Positions 25,274 through 33,822 of a DNA stretch of 64,000 nucleotides are shown piece after piece. The translations under genes and the position numbers were made by a program. The notes beneath the pieces were generated by a model that saw nothing but the letters and a program-made list of their open reading frames with translations, was not told where the DNA came from and did not search any database. Position 1 is the stretch's first letter. Each line of letters starts with the position of its first letter. This stretch comes from Nitrososphaerota archaeon (GTDB taxonomy: Archaea > Thermoproteota > Nitrososphaeria > Nitrososphaerales > CADDZS01): assembly GCA_021325255.1 (NCBI GenBank), contig JAJPHP010000060.1:68533-132532 (forward strand). The letters run 5' to 3'.

Positions 25274-27133
25274 CTATGCTTTCGGTAGCCATATCTCGAC
25301 AACCGTGCCCGACGAGTGATCGCCTGCGACTCTGTCCCTTATCCTCACCCTGCCATGATAGCGCTCCACGACTAGCGCGTGCACAATGGACATGCCCAGA
25401 CCGCTTCCCTTCGCGTTTTGGAGGTAGCGCTTGAACATGACTTCCTTCAGTTCGTCGGGTATCCCTCTCCCATGATCGCTGATTGAGATCTTCCAGTAAC
25501 CTGGACTGCACGCTGCTGATTGTGCCGTTTCACCATCGTCTGCAACATGGACTTCCTCCTCTACCGACGTGTCGATCACTACATCCCTGCCATCACTGTA
25601 CCTCACGGAGTTTGAGTAGAGGTTGACAAAGGCCTGGAGGAGGAATTCGTCCGCGACCGCCCTCGGCGTCCTTGGAGGAAGGCGGTTTGTCTCGATGATG
25701 ACCTTATCCGGGTTTGTGCTCTTTACAAGATCTAGGGCATTCTTGAGCAAGTCGCTGACGCTTACAGGATACAATCTCGGACTTACCTCCGAGAGCATCT
25801 TTCCAAAGTCCCTTGCCCTGGATACGAGCCGCGTGGATTCGTCGACTGCCCTGATCAGGCTATCGGTAATAGGATGAATTCTTTTTCGATCTTGTAATTC
25901 GTCCTTGAGCAACTCGGCGCTGAGCCTTATCACCTGGTTGTAGTTTCTGATGTCGTGGGTAAGTATGTCCTGGAGGAGCTCGGCTCTCTTCCTGCTCCTC
26001 TCCTCCCTCTCCCTGAGTTCGCTCTCGTGCCAGAGAGAATCAAAGATTGACGCCATTCCTTCGACAGTTTCCCTGTTTGTCGTGATCGTGGCGACGTAGT
26101 GCATCCCCTGTCCTTGCTCTACGGGTTGCGATGAGAGAGATGGCAGAGGCTCTATGTTGTGAACCGCAATCATCCTCTCCATGTCGTAGATTCCAAATGC
26201 AAAGTTCGAGGAGATACGCTCGGCGAAGCGGAACTGGATCCCGTCGAGGCCGTACTTTTCTATCGCGTCATCAAGGCTTGGGTTCTTCCACTCGGAAAGA
26301 GAGGCTGCGATAAGGACCTTAACTCGCACTCCGTTCTCTCTTGCTTTTCTAGCAAGTGTGCGAAACTGCTCAGGGTTCGTGTCAAACGAAGCGACACCGG
26401 GAAGTATGATAAGCGCGTCGTGCCTTGTTTCTTCCACAAAGTCGCGAAACCTGCGTAGTATCTCATTTACCTCATAGGTCAGCTGCACGTATCCGAGGTC
26501 TAACTTGTTCTCGAGTTCCTGTATTCTCAGGTCTCCGGGTATCGCTTTCTCCCAGAGGACGTCAAAGACGTACCTGTTCTGCTCGACAATCTCATCGTCG
26601 TTGCTATAGATGACTTCCGCGGTCGGTCCTGTCTCTTTTATCACAGGGGTGGCGAGGTATTCCTTCTCTGTTACGGCAAAGTTACCTCTGGCATTCTCGA
26701 GGTGGCGCAGTTCGGTCACTATCCCCAGATTGAGAAGTTGCTTGCACTGCTCTAAATTCTCCTTTCTTATCTCAGTAATTGCATAGACCTTGACGCCCCT
26801 CCTTTTCATGTCGAGGTAGGCGTCCTTGTAGAGTTCAACTTCTGTTGCGAGCGAAGTGGCTTTCCAGTCGCCGATTGCGTGGAAGAAACTCTTTGCGTTT
26901 TGAAAAACCTGCAGCGCTACTCTTGCCGCGTTCTCTACCCCGTGGACAACTTCGGTCCTTCTTTCCTTCGGAGGTCTTTCCTCGAGGTTGTTTTGAAAGA
27001 TTGAAGTGGAGAAAGAAGAAGTGGGTGGAGCAACTATTGGCTCAGTTTGACCGGATGTTGCATCCAAAGTACATACTGATGTGCGAAAATTTTGCTTACT
27101 GTATAAAACAAGGGTAGAAGATTCTTCTATCAA
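25274..27133 (-). CDS. Sensor histidine kinase with two phospholipase-D-like/TrmB-type sensory domains
   Basis: 619 aa, no transmembrane helix. The N-terminal half contains two repeated alpha/beta modules (about 100-160 and 240-340) resembling the PLD-like effector domain of TrmB regulators: DMKRRGVKVYAITEIRKENL and RKARENGVRVKVLIAASLSE. Then a HisKA-like helix with ILTHDIRNYNQVIRLSAELL (His in THDIRN), and an HATPase_c domain with N box NLYSNSVRYSDG, G1 DHGRGIPDEL and G2 KGSGLGMSIVHAL. This cytosolic layout is frequent in soil Thaumarchaeota. No response regulator is adjacent, so it is an orphan kinase. The TTG start at 27133 lies close below a TATA-like ATAAATAAAA, so a slightly downstream start is possible. 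Confidence 0.85.
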   Translation of the reverse strand: MIEESSTLVLYSKQNFRTSVCTLDATSGQTEPIVAPPTSSFSTSIFQNNLEERPPKERRTEVVHGVENAARVALQVFQNAKSFFHAIGDWKATSLATEVELYKDAYLDMKRRGVKVYAITEIRKENLEQCKQLLNLGIVTELRHLENARGNFAVTEKEYLATPVIKETGPTAEVIYSNDDEIVEQNRYVFDVLWEKAIPGDLRIQELENKLDLGYVQLTYEVNEILRRFRDFVEETRHDALIILPGVASFDTNPEQFRTLARKARENGVRVKVLIAASLSEWKNPSLDDAIEKYGLDGIQFRFAERISSNFAFGIYDMERMIAVHNIEPLPSLSSQPVEQGQGMHYVATITTNRETVEGMASIFDSLWHESELREREERSRKRAELLQDILTHDIRNYNQVIRLSAELLKDELQDRKRIHPITDSLIRAVDESTRLVSRARDFGKMLSEVSPRLYPVSVSDLLKNALDLVKSTNPDKVIIETNRLPPRTPRAVADEFLLQAFVNLYSNSVRYSDGRDVVIDTSVEEEVHVADDGETAQSAACSPGYWKISISDHGRGIPDELKEVMFKRYLQNAKGSGLGMSIVHALVVERYHGRVRIRDRVAGDHSSGTVVEIWLPKA

Positions 27134-27627
27134 CTCGTGATTCTTTTTATTTATCCTATGTCAGCCGTGAAAAATAGATCGTAGAATTCAGTCAAAAAAA
27201 TAAAGCACCGATACAAGCACTGAAAATGCGAATATCGTAACGGTGAAGAAGGCCATCCCCGCGAATCTCTTTCCTGATTGTTACCTGCAACCGCATTGCG
27301 CAGTTGAGATTGAGGGTGATTCGCGGGCTACAGCTTGTTCTTCAGTTCGCTCATCGTAATGGGGGAGGTGGGATTTCCTGAAAGTGTTTAGAATCATGAG
27401 GTCTCTCTTTCAATATATAATTGTTGGAAAAATGATCACCAATCGTGATCCCACTTTCGCATTTGTGAGATTACGCCTTGAGAGCCCTGCAAAGCTTCTG
27501 TAAAGCGCTCTATATCCTACTGACCAAAGAGGCGGGCCAAGATTTTAAAGCGATTTTGAGGAATCGAGTGAAACATTCCGGGAATGTGACAATCTAGGAG
27601 ACGGCCCCCCTATTCTTCCTGATCTTC
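27134..27627. other. Intergenic region between divergent genes
   Basis: About 490 nt. Holds the histidine kinase promoter (27143-27155 on the minus strand), a TATA-like TTATATATTG near 27410, and GATTTTAAAGCG at 27541-27552, which is probably the promoter of the plus-strand TauE gene. A 22-codon minus-strand frame (27188-27256) would be a single membrane helix (FFTVTIFAFSVLVSVLYFF); real or chance cannot be told. Confidence 0.35.
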
Positions 27628-28446
27628 ATGTTCCTGACCGCGATCGCGGCTGGCATTATCGGCGCAATCGTCGGCATTGGAGGCGGGTTGCTCGTAACCC
27701 CCGTGCTGACCTTGATCTTTGGCGTTGATATACGCCTCGCGATTGGCGCGAGCGTCGTGTCAATCATCGCAACGTCTAGCGGAGGCGCAGCGGCCTATGT
27801 CAGGGACAGGGTGACGAACATTAGAGTGGGTATGTTCCTAGAGATAACGACGACTGTCGGCGCGATCACTGGCGCTGCTATCGCTGCGTACATCAACTCG
27901 CAGGTACTCTTTGCTCTTTTTGGCGTCGTCCTGTTACTTTCAATAGTTCCTTCTTTTCGAAAGAGGAAGGAGGAGTTCCCAAAGGGCGTGGAGAACGACG
28001 CGTGGTCCAAGAAGCTGAAACTCTCCACTTCGTATCCGGACATGAGGCTCAAGAAGGAGGTCCCGTACAACGTGACTCACACTCCCGCCGGTCTCTCGAT
28101 AATGTACGCCGCAGGCGTCATCTCTGGTCTTTTAGGAATAGGGAGCGGAGCTTTCAAAGTCCTCGGCATGGAAGGAGCGATGCGCCTGCCGATGAAGGTC
28201 TCGACGACGACGAGCAACTTTATGATTGGCGTAACAGCGGCCGCGAGTGCCGGGATTTACTTTGTTCGAGGTGACGTGAATCCGTTCATCGTCGCTCCAG
28301 TTGTCTTGGGTATTTTAGGCGGTGCTAACATTGGGACACGCCTGCTTTTGAAGATGAAGAACACGACGATAAGGTACATCTTCATCATAGTGCTCTTTGC
28401 AATCGCAGTCGAGATGATCGCAAAGTCGCTTGGAGTGCCTATTTGA
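27628..28446 (+). CDS. TauE/SafE family anion/sulfonate permease
   Basis: 272 aa with eight hydrophobic segments in two halves. Each half starts with the glycine-rich family motif: IIGAIVGIGGGLLVTPVLTL and AAGVISGLLGIGSGAFKVLG. SGGAAAYVRDRV lies between. The family exports or imports sulfite, sulfoacetate, or other organic anions. ATG 27628 is the only start in frame after a stop; a few hydrophobic residues precede it in the frame. Promoter GATTTTAAAGCG lies about 80 nt upstream. It overlaps the DUF1634 gene by four bases, a frequent pairing for this family. Confidence 0.88.
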   Translation: MFLTAIAAGIIGAIVGIGGGLLVTPVLTLIFGVDIRLAIGASVVSIIATSSGGAAAYVRDRVTNIRVGMFLEITTTVGAITGAAIAAYINSQVLFALFGVVLLLSIVPSFRKRKEEFPKGVENDAWSKKLKLSTSYPDMRLKKEVPYNVTHTPAGLSIMYAAGVISGLLGIGSGAFKVLGMEGAMRLPMKVSTTTSNFMIGVTAAASAGIYFVRGDVNPFIVAPVVLGILGGANIGTRLLLKMKNTTIRYIFIIVLFAIAVEMIAKSLGVPI

Positions 28447-28925
28447 AAAATTCGAAAGGGTGTTTCTCATTCTTGGATAATCAGAGCCCTCCGGAGACAA
28501 AGCGGCAGAGTGAGATGCAGCTCCTCGTGAGCCATACACTTCTGTACGGCCTTCTCGCTAGCACTGTGATAATCGTTATTGGCCTTGTTCTTATGGCAGT
28601 AACGAACTCTACTGGTTATGCCTGCGACTCTTCAGGAGATGCGTTGAATTGCATCCTGAGTTTCAATCCATTATCTTCTTCGGCGAGCATCTACCCTACT
28701 ACGCTTGCCTCTGTGATCTCGGGCGTCCTTCAAACAAAGCCGTTTGCGATAATCGAGCTGGGAGTCATCGTCCTTCTTGCTACGCCTGTTTTGAGAGTGT
28801 TCAACTCACTGATCCTGTTTGGCTTGGAGAGGGACAGGTCATTTGTGCTGATTACTTTGTTTGTCCTCGGAGTTTTGCTCTTCAGTTTCTTCATCGTGCC
28901 GAGCATACCGATTTTCAAGGCGTGA
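28443..28925 (+). CDS. DUF1634 membrane protein, partner of TauE/SafE
   Basis: TTG at 28443 overlaps the previous stop. 160 aa with three membrane helices: VSHTLLYGLLASTVIIVIGL, PFAIIELGVIVLLATPVLRV and FVLITLFVLGVLLFSFFIVP. The pattern (three helices, PVLRV after the second) is that of DUF1634, whose members are commonly encoded next to TauE/SafE permeases and are presumed accessory subunits. Confidence 0.8.
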   Translation: MKNSKGCFSFLDNQSPPETKRQSEMQLLVSHTLLYGLLASTVIIVIGLVLMAVTNSTGYACDSSGDALNCILSFNPLSSSASIYPTTLASVISGVLQTKPFAIIELGVIVLLATPVLRVFNSLILFGLERDRSFVLITLFVLGVLLFSFFIVPSIPIFKA

Positions 28926-28959
28926 AGGAAATAAAGAACGTCTCCGTGAAAAGTTAGAG

Positions 28960-29520
28960 TTGCCGAGCAGAATTTCAAGACGTTTGGTCGCAGTAATCGT
29001 CATAGTTGTGCTTATCGTGGCTGGACTGGCCGTGTGGACAATCAGGGCTCCGACTACACTTACCGTTCAATCTGAAGACCAGCTGAAGAACTCCGTGATG
29101 GCATTCTCCCGCTCCTTTTCAAATCTCAGTATTTCTGATTCTGCTGGTAGCTACACATTCAGGTTCGGGTTCGACTATCCCAACAATTCGATATCCAGGG
29201 GGTCGGCTACAGTCTTCAAGGTCTATGCCGCTCTCACTTCTCAGCAACTGTCCTCTTCCTTTGCAAGAGGTATTTCTCTTGATGTTCAGAGCGCGACACT
29301 GCTCGTGGACGGGAAGGAGGATGCAAGTGTCAAGGTTGTGACTACTGCTCAGCCGACCCTTGAGGTGATCCAGTTTGAGTTTGTCAACACCTCACTGCCA
29401 GCTGGAACCTACAACACGACGGCGAGGCTCGTCCTCTCCACGATGGACGTGTACTATGTAGGTTACTTTACAGGGACCACTTCAATTGTTACGATGGACG
29501 GTTCTTTCACCATAAGCTAA
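28960..29520 (+). CDS. Membrane-anchored extracellular protein, 186 aa
   Basis: TTG at 28960 begins a signal-anchor (RRLVAVIVIVVLIVAGLAVW) immediately preceded by Arg-Arg; upstream frame overlaps the DUF1634 gene and is discarded. The rest is a beta-rich extracellular domain with NLS, NNS, NTS and NTT sequons (SAGSYTFRFGFDYPNNS; LPAGTYNTTARLVLS). It follows the TauE-DUF1634 pair by 34 nt and may be co-transcribed. No family recognised. Confidence 0.6.
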   Translation: MPSRISRRLVAVIVIVVLIVAGLAVWTIRAPTTLTVQSEDQLKNSVMAFSRSFSNLSISDSAGSYTFRFGFDYPNNSISRGSATVFKVYAALTSQQLSSSFARGISLDVQSATLLVDGKEDASVKVVTTAQPTLEVIQFEFVNTSLPAGTYNTTARLVLSTMDVYYVGYFTGTTSIVTMDGSFTIS

Positions 29521-29577
29521 AGGTACCCTTATCCTTTTAATTCGGAGAGGAATGGAGTGGTCGTTGTTAGGATATGT

Positions 29578-29740
29578 GCCGGGGTTGAGCAATCTGGTCG
29601 CTCACCGCGCTCGAGATCTTGCTCTCGAAGGAATCTTTGAGAGCAGTAGAGTTTGAATTGGGCTAAGAATTGGACTAGATCCGTGTACAAGATACGCGGC
29701 GCCCCTCTGGGGTATGTGGGTTCAAATCCCACCTCCGGCG
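29578..29740 (+). tRNA. tRNA-Ser (anticodon CGA) with 78-nt intron
   Basis: Acceptor stem GCCGGGG (29578-29584) pairs with CTCCGGC (29733-29739). D-stem GAGC/GCTC. Anticodon stem CCGCG (29605-29609) pairs with CGCGG (29695-29699). The loop reads C-T-CGA-G before the intron and A after it, giving anticodon CGA at 29612-29614 (serine, codon UCG). The long variable arm (GCCCC...GGGGT) and discriminator G at 29740 fit tRNA-Ser. The intron is 29616-29693, at the canonical 37/38 site; ATCTTG at its start pairs with CAAGAT at its end, the expected bulge-helix-bulge helix, and it contains an internal GCTCTC/GAGAGC hairpin. CCA is not encoded in full. Confidence 0.88.
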
Positions 29741-29779
29741 CCTTATCCCATGGATTCAAATCCTCACCTTTTACATAGC

Positions 29780-30197
29780 ATGGACAAGGGGAATGATAGC
29801 ACTAAAACAGACATACACGTCTACGCAAGGAAACTCCAAAGAGAGATAGTGTTGTTGGCAAAGCAGTCGTTTTCAATGAAGGAACGCCAACAAGAGATAC
29901 GTCCACTTTCTGGAGGCGCAAGGCCTCAACAAAGGGAAAATCGCGAAGGCAATCTATCAATTTCGGACAGTTCGCAATCATATGCACTGCGACCTCTCCA
30001 AGTCTAAGAAGAGCTCCATGGAGAATCTAGTAATCTGGATAAGCAACGAGAATTATACAGCATGGACAAAGTCCAACGCCAAGTGGTGGCTCAAGAGTTT
30101 CTAGCGTTGGCTCCAGTTCAAGAAGTACACCTGCCCGTTTCCCGAGGAGGTCGTTTGGATTTCGACGCGAATCAAGAGGAACGAGCAGACCGAACCA
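29780..30197 (+). pseudogene. Decayed, truncated tyrosine recombinase (integrase), N-terminal domain only
   Basis: Two reading frames, joined by a frameshift near 29900-29907, encode one continuous core-binding domain of the XerC/D-type archaeal integrases: MDKGNDSTKTDIHVYARKLQ, then FLEAQGLNKGKIAKAIYQFR, ENLVIWISNENYTAWTKSNA, KWWLKSF, a TAG stop at 30102-30104 where an aromatic codon is expected, and RWLQFKKY, CPFPEEVVWISTRIKRNEQ. The match ends there; the catalytic domain (Arg-His-Arg-Tyr) is absent, replaced by the promoter region of the next gene. It begins 40 nt after a tRNA-Ser, the usual target of such enzymes. Clear relic of an integrated element. Confidence 0.8.
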
Positions 30198-30283
30198 AGC
30201 AGAGAAAGCAACAATCATGCAAACCCACTTCGATCTCAAATGATTTGGCGAATTGCATTTACCTTAATAGCGGCCCTTTACTT

Positions 30284-31327
30284 ATGGGTGTGCGGGCTCG
30301 CCAAAAGGGTTTGAAGGAATCGGGGAAATTCGTAAGCGACAGGGCAAAATTACTTCTGAAGCTTGCCGTTCCATTTCTGGGAGACAATCTTCCCAAAATG
30401 GAATATGGGGCATACACTTTGTTGAAAATACTTTGCGTGAACTACTATGCAGGAATTTTCACACGAATTGCAAAGGGACCTAATGCAAACATAGCGGGCT
30501 ATGATGGCGCTGTGTATATTGACCTCTTTGCTGGCCCTGGCTTAGTGAAGATTGAAGAGACTGGAGATGTTATCGTCGGTTCACCAATCGCAGTTGCCAC
30601 TTCGAGTACCCCCTTCGATTATTCCTTCTTTGTTGAAATCGATTCCGAGAGAGGAAAAGCACTTGGAGAAAGAATGAGCAAGGTACTTACCAAGGATAAG
30701 TATGAGATAATTCCAGAGGATTGCAATCTAGCTATCGACTACATTGTCCAGGAGATAAAGAAACGTTTCAGAAAGCCAGTGGTATTCGCTTTCATCGATC
30801 CGGAAGGAATGGAGATAAAATGGAGGACAGTCTGTGCGATAAGCTCAGCTTTTCGAAGCTCCGACTTTATGATCAATGTCAGCAGCGGTGCAGCGCGAGT
30901 AGCTGGCAGAATGAAAAGTAAGAATAGCTCAAAGTTTCATGATCGACCTATCTTCGAAGACTTCTTTCAAAACGAGAAAGCTGAGGACATTCTTCTGAGA
31001 TTAAACGCAGGACAGAAGGTCAATGACATATACGAACAGGCAGTTCGTGGGACATTGGGTCGTCCAAGAGGAAAGACTATTCCAATAAGAGACAGAGGGG
31101 GCTCTGTAATGTATAACATTCTCGCGTACACTAGGGAGAGTGCGAGAGGTAGCCGGTGGGCAAATACGTTCTTCACGTTGGAACAGGAATTAAAGGGCAT
31201 GGACAGTGATGAGGTGAGACACATCTTGGATGTTCTACAGAAGAGAGCAGGGACACTTGATTTTTCTTTAGCGAGTCCCCAAGAGAGCGCGCAACCAGCT
31301 ACATCGCCAGCGAGAGGATTACTGTAA
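30284..31327 (+). CDS. tcmP: Three-Cys-motif partner protein TcmP
   Basis: 347 aa from ATG 30284, which sits about 20-25 nt below a TATA-like TTTACCTTAATAG (leaderless). YIDLFAGPGLVKI (78-90) resembles the SAM-binding start of a methyltransferase-like fold; FFVEIDSERGKAL and VVFAFIDPEGMEIKW follow. These blocks and the neighbour identify TcmP, a family named for recurrent pairing with a three-cysteine-motif partner. No biochemical activity is established for the family. The partner here is the radical SAM gene 88 nt downstream. AT content is higher than in the flanking core genes, in keeping with the mobile-element setting beside the integrase relic. Confidence 0.85.
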   Translation: MGVRARQKGLKESGKFVSDRAKLLLKLAVPFLGDNLPKMEYGAYTLLKILCVNYYAGIFTRIAKGPNANIAGYDGAVYIDLFAGPGLVKIEETGDVIVGSPIAVATSSTPFDYSFFVEIDSERGKALGERMSKVLTKDKYEIIPEDCNLAIDYIVQEIKKRFRKPVVFAFIDPEGMEIKWRTVCAISSAFRSSDFMINVSSGAARVAGRMKSKNSSKFHDRPIFEDFFQNEKAEDILLRLNAGQKVNDIYEQAVRGTLGRPRGKTIPIRDRGGSVMYNILAYTRESARGSRWANTFFTLEQELKGMDSDEVRHILDVLQKRAGTLDFSLASPQESAQPATSPARGLL

Positions 31328-31337
31328 TATTACAGTA
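31320..31337. promoter_or_regulatory. Perfect 18-nt palindrome TACTGTAATATTACAGTA
   Basis: Overlaps the TcmP stop codon and lies 4-5 nt upstream of a TATA-like CTTATATTA (31342-31350) that would serve the radical SAM gene (ATG 31415). Position and perfect symmetry suggest an operator for a dimeric regulator. Confidence 0.55.
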
Positions 31338-31414
31338 TAGGCTTATATTATTGATTACTACAATTAGACTTTCGTCATGATTGGGTAGTAATAGCGCGGA
31401 AGTAAGAAATCACA

Positions 31415-32461
31415 ATGGAATCGCTCATCCATGATGACAGAAAAATACGAAGTCTTACCGCGCGTGCTTCACAGTTGAAAGACCCCGACAAACAAAGACA
31501 GGCTGCCTTTAAGGCGTGGCATACCATACGGCAAAAACAGCGCGAACGCGCAGCCCAAGGAAGCAAGTCAATGCTTGACTTCATGGGCGAACTCAGGTTG
31601 CTTCCACCCGGAGTCTCGGGCGGCACCTACAAGCTTGCAGCACCATTAGTCAAGCAATCCAAACTTACAAACTTCTCAAAAGGTGGTGTCGGGAAAGAGC
31701 TATCAGACGGCTGGGTCGTGAATTTCTCTATTGGCTGCACTTTCGGATGTAGATTCTGCTACGTTGACGCGATTCATAAGAAGTTCAGTTTCTTGCGAGC
31801 AGGAAGCATTGTGTACAACGATTGGGGCGACTACTTTGCAGTTCCTGAAAATCTCTCGGAACTTATCGAGAAGACACCATGGGAAAAATGGAAAGGCCAG
31901 GAGATCATGCTCTCTTCAACTCACGATCCATATCTTCCGCATCTGAACGGATGGGCCAGAAAGATTCTGGAGGCTTCCCTACCTCATGGTGTCAAATTCT
32001 GCATACAAACACGCTCTCCATTAGTTGAGAGAGATTTTGATATCATTGAACAATACAGAAAGCAGGTCCGTCTCCAAGTTTCAATTGCGACCATGAACGA
32101 GGTGTTGAGCCGATTAGTAGAACCTCGCGTAGTCACTCCCAAGAGAAGGATGCAGGTGCTCAAGAGAGCCAAGGAACTTGGATTAAGGACAGGCATAATT
32201 GTGGCACCAGTCTTCCCTCCGACTGAGCAGCGGCCTGATGTCAAGAAGGATCTTGAGATGATTGCCGATTGCCTATCAGACTTCAAACCTGATTACATCT
32301 ATGGTGAATCTCTGCATGTCCGAGGGATTAACATTGCATACATCGAGAAGGCCGTAGGAGAGAAGCTTGTTCTCGATGGTTTCGACGAGAAGGCCGAAGC
32401 GATGTTCCATGATTCTTTGAAGAGAAAAGGTCTGAAAGGTCGCTGGTGGCGAGAGTATTAG
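31415..32461 (+). CDS. Radical SAM protein (three-Cys-motif partner of TcmP)
   Basis: 348 aa. CTFGCRFCYVD carries Cys108, Cys112 and Cys115, the CxxxCxxC that binds the 4Fe-4S cluster and SAM. Downstream motifs IMLSSTHDPYLPHL and KFCIQTRSPLVERDFDII, VSIATMN, and RMQVLKRAKELGLRTGIIVA fit the SplB-like/DUF5131 branch, whose members include phage-borne proteins paired with TcmP. The N-terminal 50 residues are basic and could contact nucleic acid. ATG 31415 follows a TATA-like box and palindrome. The substrate is unknown; a nucleic acid or base modification is the usual suggestion for this branch. Confidence 0.85.
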   Translation: MESLIHDDRKIRSLTARASQLKDPDKQRQAAFKAWHTIRQKQRERAAQGSKSMLDFMGELRLLPPGVSGGTYKLAAPLVKQSKLTNFSKGGVGKELSDGWVVNFSIGCTFGCRFCYVDAIHKKFSFLRAGSIVYNDWGDYFAVPENLSELIEKTPWEKWKGQEIMLSSTHDPYLPHLNGWARKILEASLPHGVKFCIQTRSPLVERDFDIIEQYRKQVRLQVSIATMNEVLSRLVEPRVVTPKRRMQVLKRAKELGLRTGIIVAPVFPPTEQRPDVKKDLEMIADCLSDFKPDYIYGESLHVRGINIAYIEKAVGEKLVLDGFDEKAEAMFHDSLKRKGLKGRWWREY

Positions 32462-32518
32462 TTTCTATTAGGTAAACATCCCCTTAGAGCCGAAGTAGTT
32501 AGGCGTGTAGAGCAACCA

Positions 32519-32917
32519 ATGACTGTTAAAACGAAGTCTATCTACGATACGAAGCGACGAATCGACGGCTTGAGAGTACTTGTCAGCAGGTTCTATCCTC
32601 GGGGCGTAATGCGTGACCATTTCGATTTGTGGGTCCGGGAAGCTTCGCCCAAACCAGATCTATTGAGAGCGTACAAACATGGCTCAATAAACTGGCCCGA
32701 GTTTGAGAGACGCTTCAGACTACAGCTCAGGACTGCAACAGCCAGTATTTCTGCGCTGAACCAGCTATCGGAGCTATCCACGAAAAGGATCATTACGCTT
32801 CTGTGCTATGAGAAAGAATGGCAAAAATGTCATCGCCAAATTTTGAAGAGGAGGCTAGATGCACTTTCAAAACGTAACAAAAGGCTTGCTGGACAAGACA
32901 CGACAAAGTCACCATAG
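32519..32917 (+). CDS. DUF488 family protein
   Basis: 132 aa: KSIYDTKRRIDGLRVLVSRF, YPRGVMRDHFDLWVREASPK, then a short helical middle and LLCYEKEWQKCHRQILKRRL. The YPRG and LLCYE...CHR motifs with two cysteines are the DUF488 hallmark; the family has a rhodanese-like/nucleotide-related fold with unproven function. It is the third plus-strand gene of the TcmP-radical SAM group, 57 nt after the radical SAM stop. A Lys/Arg-rich C-terminal tail may contact nucleic acid. Confidence 0.85.
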   Translation: MTVKTKSIYDTKRRIDGLRVLVSRFYPRGVMRDHFDLWVREASPKPDLLRAYKHGSINWPEFERRFRLQLRTATASISALNQLSELSTKRIITLLCYEKEWQKCHRQILKRRLDALSKRNKRLAGQDTTKSP

Positions 32918-33041
32918 CTCCCGATCCGCTATGATCATGCGCGCAACGTTCTAAGATTAATTCGTACGCGTGAATTCTGTGCTGAACGAGGACGTTGCAA
33001 GTCTTCTCGACCATCAAGCAGTCAAAAAGACTGACGGCAAG

Positions 33042-33179
33042 TCATTTGCCGACACCTTCCTCCCGTTGGAGATTGATGATCTTGTCCCTCCACGTTTTCA
33101 GATACTCGCTCTTTTCCTTTGTCTCGTATTTTCTGGACCGCATGCAATCAGGAGCAGCTGCACACTCTTCTAAGCCCAT
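33042..33179 (-). CDS. Small protein, 45 aa, possible remnant
   Basis: ATG 33179 to TGA 33042. MGLEECAAAPDCMRSRKYET followed by a helical Lys/Glu-rich part (SEYLKTWRDKIINLQREEGV). Composition is more protein-like than the antisense frames. It may be a genuine small protein of the integrated element or a fragment of a lost gene. Confidence 0.3.
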   Translation of the reverse strand: MGLEECAAAPDCMRSRKYETKEKSEYLKTWRDKIINLQREEGVGK

Positions 33180-33822
33180 TCTTTCCTACTCTGGCGATAC
33201 TGGTACACTCATTCTATCTCGACACCTTTTTTCCCTCTTCAAAGAAGGGATTTGTTTTGCCGATCGAACGATACATCGCTTCACGAAGGACGTTTTGGCT
33301 TGGATCCACCAGTAGAAATCAGTCCGACTGGGTCATGTTCGAACCCATCTGGCAGCTGTGTTTCAGTTTCAGGCCAGTGCGAGAAACAATCCGCTCGCTC
33401 AACTTCTGCACCTTCTCGTACACCTCAAACTCATCTTTCCGTTTGCGATTAATAGCCTACACTTTTTGGCAAGGAATGACTAAAAGGAAAACAGGACGGC
33501 ATTTGCCCTAACTAGTAAACGCTCACTCGGCTATTCTCAAACTTGAGAAACGTGGCCCACTCACGAGGGAGATGGCCCGAAGGACTTGCTATTATCATTT
33601 CGCTCTTTAAGGCGGCAGCTTTCTCTTATCTGCGCTCATTAACACTCAATGTGCGGGCGTGACTTAGACGCAGTGGAATGAATTCTTAAAACTCCGTCCC
33701 GCGCGGGACCGCCGCGGCCATGCCTGTCTCAGTAGCCGACTCCGATGTGGCACCGAGGGCTGCTGGATGCCTTTTGATAGACGTATCAGCCGCTTGAAGA
33801 ATTATTTCAAGGATTCACACTG

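Noticed and set aside
29529..29759. Minus-strand 76-codon frame
   Set aside because: Entirely overlaps the tRNA-Ser gene.
30062..30283. Extension of the TcmP frame upstream of 30284
   Set aside because: Overlaps the integrase relic and is low-complexity; the promoter places the start at ATG 30284.
32970..33511. Plus-strand frames of 66-130 codons
   Set aside because: Ser/Phe/Leu-rich shadows; the minus strand is more protein-like, but still weak.
33695..33760. Second tRNA or RNase P/SRP RNA in the GC-rich block
   Set aside because: No cloverleaf, no T-arm consensus and no conserved RNase P or SRP motifs.
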